The position numbers and the translations under genes were made by a program. A stretch of DNA of 64,000 nucleotides, from assembly GCA_037951105.1 (NCBI GenBank), contig JBAMJV010002925.1, positions 31,001 to 95,000 of the forward strand, read 5' to 3'. Under the pieces are notes generated by a model. That model made no database searches and had not been told where the DNA came from. It worked only from the letters and a program-made list of their open reading frames with translations. Positions 1 to 15,192 of the stretch are shown piece by piece; the stretch's first letter is position 1, and every line of letters starts with the position of its first letter. The stretch comes from Echinarachnius parma (lineage: Eukaryota; Echinodermata; Echinoidea; Clypeasteroida; Echinarachniidae).

Positions 1-249
1 CGAAGTTTGCCCCCTTTATCCCCACGCACAAAAGGCCTATGCATTATGTTCCCTCGTCGTACTTTCGGTTTAGCAAGTTGATACAGGTTGGACAAATATG
101 CTTGATGCTAAGTGTTCAAACATGTTGATGTCAATCCAGAACAGACTACCACCACTCAATATATCATCACAGTCAAACCATCTTTGTAAAACATTTCTCT
201 ATCTAAACAGAACATGCCTTGTTTTACTTATATGTGTTCGTGTTTATAT
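1..249 (+). promoter_or_regulatory. Upstream block of gene A, duplicated before gene B
   Basis: This stretch is recognisably similar to about 17468-17694, which lies just 5' of the signal-peptide exon of gene B. Shared landmarks include the words TACTTTCGGTT, GTTCAA..ATGTTGATGTCAATC and TTCGTGTTTA in the same order. It is therefore probably the promoter-proximal flank of gene A. It is cut at base 252 by a TTAA-inserted element. No TATA box or initiator can be named with confidence. Confidence 0.55.
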
Positions 250-255
250 CTTTAA

Positions 256-828
256 AGGGATAGTTGAGTTCTGGTAAAGAGAGTACAGTTTAGGTCAAAC
301 TGAATTGTACTAACCAAAACCTGCACCATTACTTGACAAACTAATAGTTATAACTGCACTATGCTCGAAAGGAATACAAAATTACAAATGACGAAGTGAA
401 AAGTCTGTTATTATTCAAAACGAGCCTTTCAAACTCAAGAGGGTGCTGTCTTAATAACACTCATCCGTTTCAACCATTTTAAATACACTATTGAGCATGT
501 GGTGTGTTGTTGAAATATTGATTAGATAGAGAGATACTCAACAACTATCAATAAATCCTCTTCTGTAATATTTTCAAAAGAGGAAGCATTTTTTAAATTT
601 TGTTAACGGCTGGCTCAAAATTATCGAATACAAAATGTGTGGCCCCACAATTATTACAAATGGTTATGCTTTTAGATATTTCAGATATTTTTGAACCGAT
701 TTAGATCAAATACATTGTATTTCGTAATTACAGTTGTATGCTCTTTCGAATTTGACATTCAGTTTTCCATTATATCACAACAACATTTGTGTGTGTAGCG
801 CCCCCTCTACTTAAACTCAAACATCCCT
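256..828 (+). mobile_element. TTAA-MITE family 1, copy 1
   Basis: A non-autonomous element with imperfect terminal inverted repeats (left AGGGATAGTTGAG, right CTCAAACATCCCT) directly after TTAA at 252-255; the right-hand TTAA is mutated to TTAT. It has no ORF. Internally it matches the copies at 11032-11566 and 37441-37975, including the 'GCGCCCTCT' box near one end. It separates the gene A upstream block from anything that could be its first exon. Confidence 0.75.
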
Positions 829-833
829 TTATC

Positions 834-1781
834 TTAGGCATACTTTTTGTAAACTATAACTAATGGCTAGGTCACGAGACGCAGGGTCAGCCTTAGTCTA
901 GTTGCTATACTCTGTAGATACACCTTTCCTCAATATATCGCGTCACCCGGTGCATCTGTACGCCCGGTGAACCTGTTCCTGTACAGGTACACCAGGCGTA
1001 CAGATGCACCGGGTTACGCGATATATATAGGGGAAAGGTGTATGTACAGGGTATACAACCTAGACTAGACCGGCCATAGGGGTCGCTGTGGCAGTATAGT
1101 TATCGGTAATAACTAGATTCGCCATAGCAATAAACCAAACATGCCGCAGTCATGTCGTAGATCGGTTCCACGGCGACCATACGTCGGGCGTACGGTGATC
1201 TTGCATTTGCCGTGCGGCTGCCATATGGTTTTATGTATCACGATTGACTTATGTGGACACTACAAAATTACGGGCGCCCTAGTGCAACCTAAGTTCCCTT
1301 GTGATGCCCATACGAATGTACGATGGCCGTCAGTATGTGGCACACCCTGCGGGCAACGCAATGCCTATGCACGTCTCTTGTATGCTCGCCCAAAACCGTC
1401 TTCTTCTTTTGGTGATTTTGCTCAGGAGCAGGTCCTTGTAAACACCATCACATTTCTTTTATCATGGCTCTTCTTTTGAAGTCTCCATATGTGCCATTCT
1501 TAACAGAGTCCAACATCATAATGTGTTTCCTTCCTCTTAAACTCTTTCCTGGTATTCTTCATTCTAGTACTACTCTGAGCAAACTGTTGTGTATAATACT
1601 GTGTGCCACCCATTTCCTCTTTCAGTCCTGGATGATTATAATCAGTTGCTACTCTTCTCCAACTGTCTCTTTCACTCTTTCATTACGTATTATTCTGTCC
1701 ATCTGATCTTCAGAATGCGTCTCCAGCACCACATCTCGAAAGCTTCCAATCTGTTGATATCAGATGTCATGATGGTCCATT
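834..1781. other. Gene A 5' region without a recognisable exon
   Basis: No signal-peptide exon like those of B, C and D is visible here. An imperfect palindrome lies at 918-1043: its arms begin ATACACCTTTCC and end GGAAAGGTGTAT. The 112-codon frame at 1141-1479 has no family resemblance. A G+C-rich word, GCCGTGCGGCTGCC, occurs at about 1210-1225 and again near 2490, which suggests repeated DNA. Confidence 0.5.
918..1043. repeat. 126-bp near-perfect palindrome
   Basis: The left arm runs from ATACACCTTTCC through CGCGTCACCCGGTGCATCTG. The right arm carries the reverse complement, CAGATGCACCGGGTTACGCG, and ends GGAAAGGTGTAT. The centre is a short CTGTACAGG-type loop. It is a foldback element or MITE with no coding capacity. 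Confidence 0.8.
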
Positions 1782-1783
1782 AA

Positions 1784-2420
1784 AGGGACAGATCCACTTT
1801 TACAAAACGTCTGAACAGCTTTCAGTTGACGGATGGGGATCAATGTAACACGCAAAAAAAAAAATCAGAGCGAACAGCCCTCTAATTTGGATTCTACGAA
1901 TGAAAAACGAATGCGTCCCTCCATTTAAACTATATATCGGTCAATAAAGGAGTTCAACTGATTTAGCATAATATTACAACAATATAGTACTAATTCTCGT
2001 AAAGGTATTGTGAAGCCGACATTTGTTAACGTATGTCACGGAAAAAGATCTCAAAAAGAAAGAATATATAATTACATGTAGTCAGTTTAAACGAAGTTTG
2101 GGTATTTTGCTTGGTAAACGCTCACACATTAGTACTTATGCGCGGCTCACGTAGCTAGCGGGGGTCACGTAGGGGTCATGCATACCGATCTGGTACTCCG
2201 TGAAATCTATGTACGAACTTACTCACCGGCCAAAAATACGTATGTACATAATTAACCGACGTCCCTCAGTTTATTCAGTTTTAGGTCTATAACTCCACGA
2301 AAAAGAGATTTCAAGCCCTAATTTTTTCAGGCATGCTATTAAATGACATTTCCTTTCATATAAGACAATAACCTCGCAACTTTTGAATTTTGGCTTGCAA
2401 AAGTGGATCTCTCCCTTTAA
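1784..2420 (+). mobile_element. TTAA-MITE family 3, copy 1
   Basis: The ends are inverted: AGGGACAGATCCACTTTT on the left and AAAAGTGGATCTCTCCCT on the right, each next to TTAA. The interior shares long runs with 2720-3176, including GAATTTGGATTCTAC-like, ATATCGGTCAATAAA and AAGCCGACATTTG words. No transposase frame is present. Confidence 0.7.
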
Positions 2421-2719
2421 GGCGACCATGCGTCATAAACTCCGTACGCCAGCCGCAGGTTTTCTGTCTCCTAACATTCAACATACGCCGTGCGGCTGCC
2501 AAAACATAATTATGGACCCTAATAATAGTAGATGACCATGGAAATGTAATGGAAGCCCTATAATAATTATTTTCCGTGGATATTCTAAGCAGCACGGCGG
2601 CCGCGGCCATTGTGACTAATGTATTAGACTCAACGTCACTTTCATGTTATACAGTATATCATGTAGGTTATATGATATAACATTGCATAAAATTGATGAT
2701 TTATAACAACACGTTTTAA

Positions 2720-3176
2720 AGGGAGTGTCCGCCTTATTACAAATCGTCTAAACAGTTTCCAGTAGACGGATGAGGATGGATGCAACACACACACAATAAT
2801 TTAAATCGAACATCCCTGTAATTTGGATTCTACAAATGAAAAACGAATGCGCCCCTCCATCACACTGTATATCGGTCAATAAAAGAGTCTGACTTATTCA
2901 GCATAATTTCAACAAAATTGTATTTATTCTTGTAAATGTATTGTAAAGCCGACATTTGTAAAGGTATGTCACGGAAAAGCTCTCGAAAATTCAGAATATA
3001 CAATTAAATGTAGTCAGTTTTAGCAAATTTTGGTTATGTTGTTTAGTTTTCGCTCACGCGAAAAAAAGAAAGATTTCAAGCCCTAATTTGGTTAGGCATG
3101 CTGTTCAAATTTATTGTATATAAGACAATCATCTCGCATCTTTTGAAATTTGGCTTGCAAAAAGGGGACGATCCCT
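2720..3176 (+). mobile_element. TTAA-MITE family 3, copy 2
   Basis: A second, shorter and more diverged copy of the element at 1784-2420, in the same orientation. It ends about 100 bp before the CCP exon of gene A, inside the presumed upstream intron. The 300 bases between the two copies (2421-2719) hold no gene that I can see. Confidence 0.65.
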
Positions 3177-3273
3177 TAAAGGTGACATTGTTGAAGATTT
3201 TGACATTTATTTATTGTCAAATGTGTGTGGAATGTTAATTTTCTCTCAATTGTCTTTTTTTTTTTTTTTTCAG

Positions 3274-3474
3274 ATTGTCCACCGATATCAGAGTCATACA
3301 ACCTCCCCTCACAAATGAGTGTAAGGGTATCACACTACGGACCAGGGGGCGTGGCCACATTTACCTGTGACCCGGGTTGGACACTGATTCATGATGGCTC
3401 AATAACATGCGGACGAGACGGCGAGTGGTACGAAATTGGGAGTCTTCCCCTCTGTAGATCTGGAGGATCCGCAG
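3274..3474 (+). CDS. Gene A exon: CCP (sushi) domain
   Basis: The exon follows a long polypyrimidine tract and CAG, and ends before GTAAAT. It is 201 nt and phase 1 at both ends. The translation has the four CCP cysteines (DCPP, FTC, ITC, PLC), the HYGPGG turn, the PGW aromatic and the GEW tryptophan between cysteines 3 and 4. The intron just upstream is also similar to that before the gene B CCP exon (GGTGACATTGTTG). Confidence 0.88.
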
Positions 3475-5977
<2,503 letters not shown>

Positions 5978-6029
5978 TGACCAGTACAAGCCTGGCAGTC
6001 TGGGCAATCGCCATGATCATCATTGGCGG
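5978..6029 (+). CDS. Gene A exon: short transmembrane segment
   Basis: Acceptor TATTCAG, donor GG|GTAAAT. Read in the phase set by the CCP exon it gives a hydrophobic stretch ending LAVWAIAMIIIGG. It aligns with the first half of gene B's TM exon (GLADWQIAWIIFG) and then stops short, so the anchor may be too short for a standard membrane helix. Confidence 0.6.
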
Positions 6030-6033
6030 GTAA

Positions 6034-9000
6034 ATCAAACATATTTCATAAAAAACAAACAAATTATGCGGGCTTAATTATCTGTATAACGAAGTCATAT
6101 TGTGTTTTCATTCAAATATTAAACATGAATGATTAATCGATTTGTTTTATGCTAGACTCACTGCCAAACTTGTTTTCCCGTCATAATATGGTACCATATA
6201 CATAGTCAGCACATAATTCATACATTTTAACAGACATCTGAGCTGGTGTCGTGAAAATCACATATTTCTAAATAAAATCTGCATGACATTTCACAGAAGT
6301 ACATATGTGCCTCGCCATCCGCAGGGGAGCCAGAAGTCGCAAGATGTCGAACCTCAGAAATCACGATTGATTTGAAATTGCATGAAAAAGTGAAAAAAAA
6401 TATTATTGCCTCATGCATTTCCCTGATATCTGTTCTACCGGTACGCAAAATATCCAGTAAAATTATCCAGTGGAAAGGTAAAAATTAAGCAGAGTTTTGA
6501 AGCATGTTTTTTGCAGGTTTGAAAAGTTTGCGTTCCAAAATTATTTGCCACTAAAAGCGATCGATATTAAGCTCCGCCTCTTAACAACCCCTTTGTGCTA
6601 AGTTGGAATCTCGGTCGCCGTCAAGAGCGGCCAGCGCACATCGAGATTCTTTAATCCCTATTGACTGCGCGGTCGCTTGCACGGAGATTAGTGATCCAAA
6701 TGGCCTCCATTGTATAGTGGCCCAATTGAGTTTGACAAAGTATGTTTATGACAATACGACCCAAGTCCTATCCAATTAACTGCACACCCACCCCCCCCCC
6801 CCCCCCCCCCCTCCAACCTCATACACTATGTACACCACTGGTTGAGTGTGAGTATTATATAGATTAAAGAATTGGCCCTGTAACATAACATTCATTAATC
6901 GTATGTAGAATTAATTTGTCGTACTAAATATTTAAGTAGTTCATAATAATTTTATAATAAGGCATACCCCCCCCCCCCCCACACCACCAAAAAAAAAAAA
7001 AAAAAAACGCTATTTAGAGCTTGTTTTAAGTTGGCTAAAGCACAATCCCACTCTTTTATATACCCTCATTTTGAAGATGACCGAGGCTCGCCTCCGTTAT
7101 TTAGACACCTGTTTCAAAATTTTCAAAGGGACATCCCCGGGCATCCCCGCCAAAAGAACGAAAACAAACCCTGTACCAACGGATCCCCCCCCCCCCCCCT
7201 CCTCCTTTGGTACCTGGGGCCTCCCCCTCCAAAATGTCTAGCTTCGATACCCCGTTTTACTTTCCACGTATCAAGATACTGTTCTTTGTAATAGTTTTTA
7301 CATTACGCACCAGACGCAAGTTTGCATTCCTAAAATCAAACTGCCAGTCAATACCGATTAATCGAACAATAAACAGAGCCAGAGCGGAATCCCTTTTGTT
7401 ACCTGAAAGTGCTCGCTATTGTATCATGTGCTCGATGTGTACAGTTTATCGTTCCAAACCCACTTAAATTGTAATTAAATATGTTCATATCTCTACAATG
7501 CATGGATAATATTCAACAGTTTCTGGAGGGAAGGTGTATATCATACATATTTACTGATATGCAAGTTTTCAAGAAAATTGAATAAAGGTTGCTACGACAT
7601 TCTATTCATGCAATCGGTTCATTTATGGCCTGCTTAAAACGCTAATTTCACTTTCGAAATGGATGTAAAGTTTCCTGAGCTATTTTCTCGGCATCTTATT
7701 TCCAGACCGTTCAATATTTGCCTTAGAAAAGCGTCAATAACTCCGCGTTGCAGAATCATTATGAGACAAACTTTATATCATATTAAAGCTTAGATATTGC
7801 TGAATCGAACTAAATACAAATCCAGAAAATCAACTTTGTCGACTTCTGGTTCTTCTACGTAGGACGGGTCACATATTCCCTTTTCACCAATCTTTGCACA
7901 TGTTGGTAGATCTACAAAGTTGAAAGATCCCATATCAAATAAGTGAGCTTTCAACCCGAGTTTCGTTTTAAAGGGACACGTGGTATATGTACATTGTTCT
8001 CACGTAGAGTCACACATTGAATACACCGTAAGTGTTGTTGTACACATACCCTGCAATACCGTAGAATACCGTCGTCAAGCCCCTAAAAAATCGCTCGCTG
8101 TTGGTCCAAAAGGGAGACGTTAATCACGAATGCAAATAATGGTAACGAATATTCATGAGAATAATAATGGAGGTGAATCTCATGGAAACGTCACCTAAAA
8201 ATACAATGGTAATGAATATTCATATAAAAACGCCTCCTAAAATTATCAACCACTGTGCTGTTATTTGTATGGAGCTGGGTGTGAAATGGGGCTTATACAG
8301 GGGGTCCCACCCGTATGCACATTTAAAACTCTGTCCCCGTTGTTACTGTTAGTCAACATTCAAAGTTTCAAACAGATGAATCAACTCAAAGGAAATATTA
8401 AAACATGTCAGGACAATTTGTAAATAAGGATAATTTATGTAAAATACAGATAATTAACGTAGCTTTCGATGTAGGACTACATTGATGTACTTTCAATGTT
8501 CTTGCCCCCCCCCCCCCCCCCCTTCTACATGTGCCTGGTAAACGTTTGCCGCCTTACGCCTTCTCGGTTATGTGGTATGGTTAATACGTGCATGGGTTCC
8601 TTTTATTTGGTTAAAGACTCACAAAAGAAGGTAAATGAGGGTATTTGAATCGGTAGAAGCTTTTTTGTACGACGCAAATTCTTATTGTTCTATGCAAACT
8701 TTAAAGTCGACGTTGCCACTGACAACCTACTCCCTCTGTCATGTCTTTTGTAAGATCATTTACTCTCTGAACAAAAGCTATTTCTGTATACACCAGAGCG
8801 CTTGACAACAAACAATGATTATCTGACCTTTCATTATAAAGCATCGTTGATGAAGCAATAATTACAGCCAGCAAGCGATGCATCTTCATCTCATCCACAA
8901 CCACATCCACATCGAGGGGCTTCTAGACTACTCAATGCAACATTGACATTGACAAATTGCATGTTACATAATTATGATGGTTAACAAATTATAATGATGT

Positions 9001-10670
9001 CAAAACATTTTTCATGAAAAACAAGATTTATGGAGAAAAAAAAAGACCCAAAAGGAATACAGAACTTAAAAAAAAAAAAAAAAAAAAAAAAAAGAAAGAA
9101 AGAAAAAAAAAAGAAGAAATTATTACTAAACTTAATTCGCAATTTGGATAAAATTAACATGAACATTTACATTAAGTCGCAAAATAATACACACAACAAA
9201 ATCCCACTTCGAACCAGTCCCACCAGGTTTATAGGTATTGGACACAGTATTTCACCGATAAGGTAACTAACAAACTTCACATGTTACTTGGTATTTTCTA
9301 CTATACTATACGTGGATGTCGTGTACCTTTTTGTTTAGAGGCAGGGGCGAGTCCAGCATTTTTAGTTTTAGGGGATGTGATGAATGCATTTTATATATAC
9401 CAGTGTCGTTAGTGTCTTCCAGAATCGAAAGAAATTAAGGATCTTAAATAACCTTTACTTGTATGACTGGATTAAAAAAGTAATGTAAAGGTAAAAACAA
9501 AAATAGTCCATACATCAAAAAATAGGGGGCATTCGTCCCTGCACCTTCCTGGATCCGACCCTGGTAATACAAACCATACTAAAAAACTTGTATTCTACCA
9601 ACACGACAGTGGCAAACAATCGTATGATTGTTAAGTTTGAAAGATTGTTAAGTTTTAAAGAACGCACATGTACTCTTTCTTGTTTCATCAACCATGCTTT
9701 ATATGAAAGGTCAGACAATCATTGTTTGTTGTCAAGCGCTCTGGTGTATGCCGAAATAGCTTTTATTTTTTCGCAAACGGTCGTTAAACGGTGTCGTTAA
9801 CGTTCGTGTTGATTCGCTAATGCTCGCGATTACATGACCATATGGTTCCTCAATGCAATCGACCCATTGAGCGGCGAATGTTTTGCGAACGTTTGCGAAT
9901 TTTGGATTCGCCAACTTTTCTGACAAATGTTGGCAAAATTCAGGGTGGCAGAGGCAAACCCTGATTTTCGCTAACATTCGCTAAAATGTTGCAAATTGTC
10001 GCTAAATATCGCAAAAAAGTCGGTAAATGTCGCTAATGGCAGAGGAAAAGTTGGCGAATCCCAAATTCGCTATATTCGCTAACGTTCGCAAACGTTCGCC
10101 TCTCAGTGGGATACCCCCTTAAAAGCAAGCAGAGCGTGTTGATAAGCAAGATTCGCTTGACCGTTTGCTTTGTCTCATACGTGCTGGGCATGGCAACAGA
10201 ACATGAACGCATTGTTGATTTCGGGTATTCGTGGTATGTTACGAAAACAGCCTCGAGAGCCTACTATATGAGCTATTAAGAATAATTTTTACCATTTGGA
10301 GCAATAACAACACCGAGCAGGTTAAGCCTCTAACATTACGTTTTAAACACATTACTAATAGGTATTGTAGGTAAAGAGTTGACTTATACAAAACATATTT
10401 TTAAGAACAACTTAATCATGCAAACAAATTTGCAAAGTATATTTTTCTTAAGCAATACAACATTGTTATCAGTTTCATGTGTTAATATACCGAATATATT
10501 GTAATGCGCCACTTAATTACTTGTTAAGAACATAATCATATAATGCGAGCTACCAGTTTAATTCAATAAAATACATACAAATATTGAAACTCGCACACAT
10601 ACATTGTAATATGTCAATATCTGTATACACTTGACATTTAAATTCCTGTTTTATTTTTTTTCTCATGCAG
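6034..10670. other. Gene A intron: foldbacks and homopolymers
   Basis: It holds long C and A tracts (about 6788, 6967, 7187, 8505, 9069) and an inverted repeat with arms 8770-8855 and 9682-9768. It also holds a patch of repeated TTCGC/GCGAA words (9775-10105). No credible exon is seen. Confidence 0.5.
8770..9768. repeat. Long-spaced inverted repeat
   Basis: The arm at 8770-8855 (CACCAGAGCGCTTGACAACA and onward) is the near-perfect reverse complement of the arm at 9682-9768. The spacer is about 825 bp and contains A/G-rich sequence. It is probably a non-autonomous foldback transposon. Confidence 0.75.
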
Positions 10671-10718
10671 TGTGTCCACTTAGATTGCTACACTGGCAGC
10701 TCCTGCTACAATCAACAA
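10671..10718 (+). CDS. Gene A exon: cytoplasmic tail with early stop
   Basis: Acceptor CATGCAG, donor AA|GTAAGT. The first bases, TGTG(T/C)CC, match gene B's tail exon at 24806. In the phase carried from the TM exon it reads G-V-S-T-stop at 10681-10683. Confidence 0.5.
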
Positions 10719-10767
10719 GTAAGTATACCACTATGAAAGTTCATCTGTATTGGTAGTTAATATAAAA

Positions 10768-10984
10768 TCTATTTTAAACTTTTGATCACAATACAAATAT
10801 TTACCTCCGAAATTTTCGGCTGTCGTCTACAGCCTTCGTCAGCGATGTGACCCGACTTGACCTTTCGTGACGTAACGATCGATCAACGGGTCGTAGACAT
10901 TCGGTGACGAAGGCTGTAGACGACAGCCGAAACATTCGGAGGTAAATATTTGTATTGTGATCAAAAGTTTAAAATAGATTTTAA
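10768..10984. repeat. Foldback element, about 217 bp
   Basis: The arms of about 75 bp are near-perfect reverse complements. The left arm ends GTCTACAGCCTTCGTCA and the right arm begins TGACGAAGGCTGTAGACG. The outermost bases are AATCTATTTTAAACTTTTG and its complement. It lies just after the gene A tail exon. Confidence 0.85.
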
Positions 10985-11031
10985 AGTAAGTATACCGATG
11001 CATTAATATTGGTATAATAAATACTTGATAA

Positions 11032-11566
11032 AGGGGTAGTTTAGTTTTGGTAGAGAGGGCGCTGCACGTCACGATTTTGTTGTGAGGTAATGAAAAACTG
11101 AGTGTCGAATTTGAGAGAACATGCAATTTTAATGGCAGAATAAACTTCATTTGGTCAAAATCGACCCAGAAACGGCTGAAATATCAATACATTTATCTGA
11201 TCTTATAATTATTTGGGGCCCAAATAATTAGATGATTTAAAAAAAAAAAAAAAAAAAACGTTTGCACTTTTTCAAAAATGTTCAAAAGCGTTTTTTAAAT
11301 AGTTGTTGATGATCTCGCTATTTAATCATTATATCAATAAAACATCACATGCATAATTATGTATGAAAACTTGTTGAAACCAATGCCTTTTTGAAAAGCG
11401 CCCTCTTGTGTTGTAATGGCTCTTTTTTAATGATGACAGGCTTTTTACTTAGTCGTTTGTAATTTTGTTTACCTTTCGAGCATGGAGTTATAAATATTAG
11501 TTTATAATGTTACTGTGCATGTTTTGGCTACTAAAGTTCAGCCTTACCAAAACTAAACTACCCCTA
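11032..11566 (+). mobile_element. TTAA-MITE family 1, copy 2
   Basis: The ends AGGGGTAGTTTAGTTTTGGT and ACCAAAACTAAACTACCCCT are perfect inverted repeats. The interior matches 37441-37975. It lies in the last intron of gene A. No ORF. Confidence 0.85.
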
Positions 11567-12190
11567 AACTAGCGCTTGATGACGAATTACATTAGGCGCT
11601 ATATAAACCTGTTTGTTTAATTCAAAACGGACTGCCAATTAACAGCTTCATGTTATCCGACCCTCCCCCAAAAAGTTAACAAATACATACAGCTATCAAA
11701 TACATAAATATATAAAGACTAAACAAACTACAATTTTCTAATACTAAGAAGACAACTGTTGAAAACGCTCTTTTATATCGACTAGAACGTCAACAAATGT
11801 ACATCGTTACTCATAATATGTGAAATAATGTGAGAGTTGGCAAATGCATTTAAATTACCTATTTTGCAAACAATATAATTGAAATATGTCAGTTAGTACG
11901 GGGCCGATGCTGGTGTCCAAACTGAAGAAAGAGCGTACTTTCTGCGGCTCGTATACATTTTTATTTAATTTCATTTCCTTTTTTTTTTAAACATTGGTCT
12001 ATGAGAGAAGATGCATTTGAAATTTGTTATCATCATACATTTATAATGCAGCTAATCCATAGATGACTACAGTTTGTAGTACCTTTTGGTAAATATTATA
12101 CGTACAGTATATAGTTGAATATTATACAATTATTATTATCATGTACATTTTATATGTATTAAACATTATTTGTACATTTTTTTTTTGCAG

Positions 12191-12800
12191 CGGAATGGCA
12201 TTCGTCAAATTTCACCTTCCTCGCGCGGCCTGTTACTTTCAACAAACAATGTATCATTTGAATTAATTGACTAACCATGTTAAATTAACCATGTTTATGT
12301 GAATGCATATAATGCAAATGTGTGTTGTAAACTTGAAATATATTCATAAATATCCAACTAGTCTGCAGATAAACTTTGTGAGTTTAAGTGAAAGATTAAA
12401 AACGCCGTATTGTTACTTTCCGATGAAAATGTTATATTCAAAGTATCATGTACATAATATTGGCATGTTTTGTTTTAATCATTGTCTATTTCACATTTTC
12501 TACGCATATTAATTGCACCAAACCCATAAGAGTCTTAACTGTTTGCATTACGAGTGATAGTGTAATTATTGACATTCACGGTCATCTAAAATGTGCTTAA
12601 ACTGCAGCTTATTCGAAATACCCGTAGAACATGAGCAGAACTTTAACGACGGATGTAAGTTTAAATTGCTGCATATATCATGAAATAATCTATCACATAA
12701 ACATTCGACAGTCGTTTGAGTCCATATTACGTTACCAAGACAAACACTACACTTCGTTGTTAATGTAGAGCAATATAAATTACTCAAATAAATAAAAACA
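12191..12800 (+). other. Gene A last exon / 3' UTR
   Basis: The exon follows a poly-T tract and TTTTTTGCAG. Its first 60 bases resemble the last exon of gene C at 38770 (C-G/A-GAATG, then CACCTTCCTC / CGCCTTCCTC). Because translation stops in the previous exon, this is 3' UTR. Overlapping AATAAA signals at 12787-12796 are candidates for polyadenylation. Confidence 0.5.
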
Positions 12801-13136
12801 CAGGAATGTATATGATTCCGATAAAATAACTACTAGTGCTCAACATAGAGTTCAAAAGATCAGTTCGAATGCGACAGCAAAACTAAGCCGCATATACTGT
12901 TGCATTGATATGTAATAAATGGAGCCAACATACACTTTCGAAAGTGCATGAAATGTGATGTTGGTCAATTATGTTGACAATGTTCTTTCCAGTCGGTTTT
13001 CGAGGCTACAGTGTACAGTCTGCTCTGATTTGTTCTTATCTTTATTTTTTGGCATCCTGGTGATGGATACTTATACTTGACCTTCTTCAGCAGCTTCTAT
13101 TTCTCGTGGATGGAGATCCTCTTGTCATGTTATGAC

Positions 13137-13308
13137 CAGTGGCGTAGCGTGGTCGGACTGATTTGGGGGGGGGGGGGGGCACACCTTATGTATTTCTTTG
13201 TTTTTTTTTCAAAAAATGGCCCCTTATGTTTTCTATTGTTTTTTCTAAATTATTGGGGGGCACAGCCCCCCCCCCCCCCACGTGCCCCCCCCCAGTAGCT
13301 ACGCCACT
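13137..13308. mobile_element. Short G/C-tract element with AGTGGCGTAGC ends
   Basis: It begins AGTGGCGTAGC and ends GCTACGCCACT, an 11-bp perfect inverted repeat. Inside are a G tract on the left and C tracts on the right, which can pair with each other. Related pieces occur at about 50396, 50742, 50988, 51424 and 59628. Confidence 0.7.
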
Positions 13309-13699
13309 TGTTAAGACCATAGTTGCATAACTTAATATACCATAAATATGCCAAAACATATGTTATTACCATTGTATTTTACATATTTCCTTTGACATAC
13401 GTGCACCAATTTTCGCGAAAATCGGGGCTTTCAAAGGCTATATCTGAAGGGGACTATAATGCCCCCTCCCCCTGCCCATAGAAAGATCTCAAATAGCTTT
13501 AGTGTTAAGATCGCTACTTGTTCGCCTTTCGCCCTCCGCATAACATAAAGAACGAGTGTTTTGTGCACATAATATAAGACGGGTTAGTTTAGTAGTATGT
13601 ACATTTTATTCTAAGTTTGATGTGTTCATGTTGTGTTTACCAATGCCTTTTATATAATTAAATGGTTTTGAACAATTGAGGGTTATGATTATATCTTAA

Positions 13700-14078
13700 A
13701 GGGACTTAGTAACATTGTCCAAATCTTTAAAATAAATTGTTTATTATAGCGATTCCTTCATACCATGTTGTATTCGTATTAACAATACAATCATGGGACA
13801 GGTTTCGGTTTTTTCAAATTTTCCTTTCGTTACAAAGATATGAACGATCAAAGTATTCAGATAAGAAAAACTCCCCCGGGGTTTCGAAGCCGTGTACAAA
13901 GTGAGTGCAGTGAGTTAGTAAATATCACTTTGCATTTTCGCTCATTACTTGGCCATGCAATGTCCATTTGACTGGAAATTTTCACACAATACCCTGTGGA
14001 CATATGAGATAAAAACAATATACATTGCATCAACCATTCATTACTTTTTGCACGTGTCAACAAAGTTACTAGATCTCT
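13700..14078 (+). mobile_element. TTAA-MITE family 2, complete copy
   Basis: It begins AGGGACTTAGTAACATTGTCC, ends with GTTACTAGATCTCT, and is flanked on both sides by TTAA (13696-13699 and 14079-14082). Related copies lie at 27015, 30167, 56986 (inverted), 59800 and, split, at 4440-5137. Confidence 0.8.
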
Positions 14079-15132
14079 TTAAGATTTAGTTGGGAATAAC
14101 TTATATTACATAAATTGGGGAATGTGTTTGTGAATAAATTATGACATGAGTTTATGAGTGATATTTATACATTGTTTTATTATCCAAATAAAAAGTACAT
14201 CAATATAACAATCAAATGTCAATGTGTACCATAAATATTAAAAGGATAATTGGGACCAGAAAATAGCATAAAATGCTAAGATGTGTTCGTTTAGTAAATA
14301 ATACATAATGTCGAAATGTTATTTTGATTATTTAAACACAAATTTAATAAGGTAATAACTAAATTATAATGAAACTTCATGCGGCCTAAAGTAAACATTA
14401 ATTTATAAGACGCGTGTATTTATTAATATTTGGCTTACAATTGAAAATATTAGTAGTAGATATATAGTGTTCGGTTATGTAATACAATCGATTTGTAAAA
14501 TGATTGCATTGGAATTTGTTTGCTTGAGATATGTAAATAAATACTTTGCAGAACTGTGTGACCCAAGTCCGATGCGTTTTTCCCCTGCTCTTGTTATGTG
14601 TCTTGTCTCGCTAGCGGTCTTATATCTCGATTATTGCATTGTCACTTAACCCATCTTATAATAACAATAATAATAAAAAAATAATAATGCATTTATATAG
14701 CGCATTTTCCATATAGAATGTTCAAATGCGCTTAAATAATTACTTAAATTATTATTACCCATGGTCACCAGGTACATATCAAACCCACACAATGATATTG
14801 CGTACTTTTTCAACTCCCCGGGGAGCATACTAGCCGAGCTGCCACTGATGATGGCGCTAAGGCTAATTTACACCAGACCAGGGTACCCATTTATACACCT
14901 GGGTAGAGAGCAGCAATTGTGGATCAATTGTCTTGCTGAAGGACAAACCCCCTATTGTATGTGTGTTTGCGCCTGTCTTGCCTCTCTGTTATCACCACAC
15001 AACCACAACTGCACACAGGTCATGCAGGTGCGCTACACACATGAGGAAAATATTAACATGCACACAAATGGTATTGTACTAAATAATATGCAACATTATT
15101 CGGTATGAATGAAAAAGAGAACAGAAAATTGG

Positions 15133-15192
15133 ATTCATCCGATATTCGCACACAAGGCCTCCGGATTGCTAGACCGGCGCTCTAGCGCCTGA
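15133..15192 (-). repeat. tRNA-like relic, minus strand
   Basis: The reverse strand reads CTCAGGCGCTAGAGCGCC near its 5' end, like a tRNA D-arm with an A box. It later gives ..ATCCGGAGGCC.. and a damaged T-arm. It has no intact acceptor stem, so it is probably the head of a tRNA-derived SINE. Confidence 0.5.

Noticed and set aside
1141..1479. 112-codon frame after the palindrome near gene A
   Set aside because: The composition is odd and Cys-rich, but it resembles no family. The DNA shares words with the repeat near 2490 and there is no paralogous exon.
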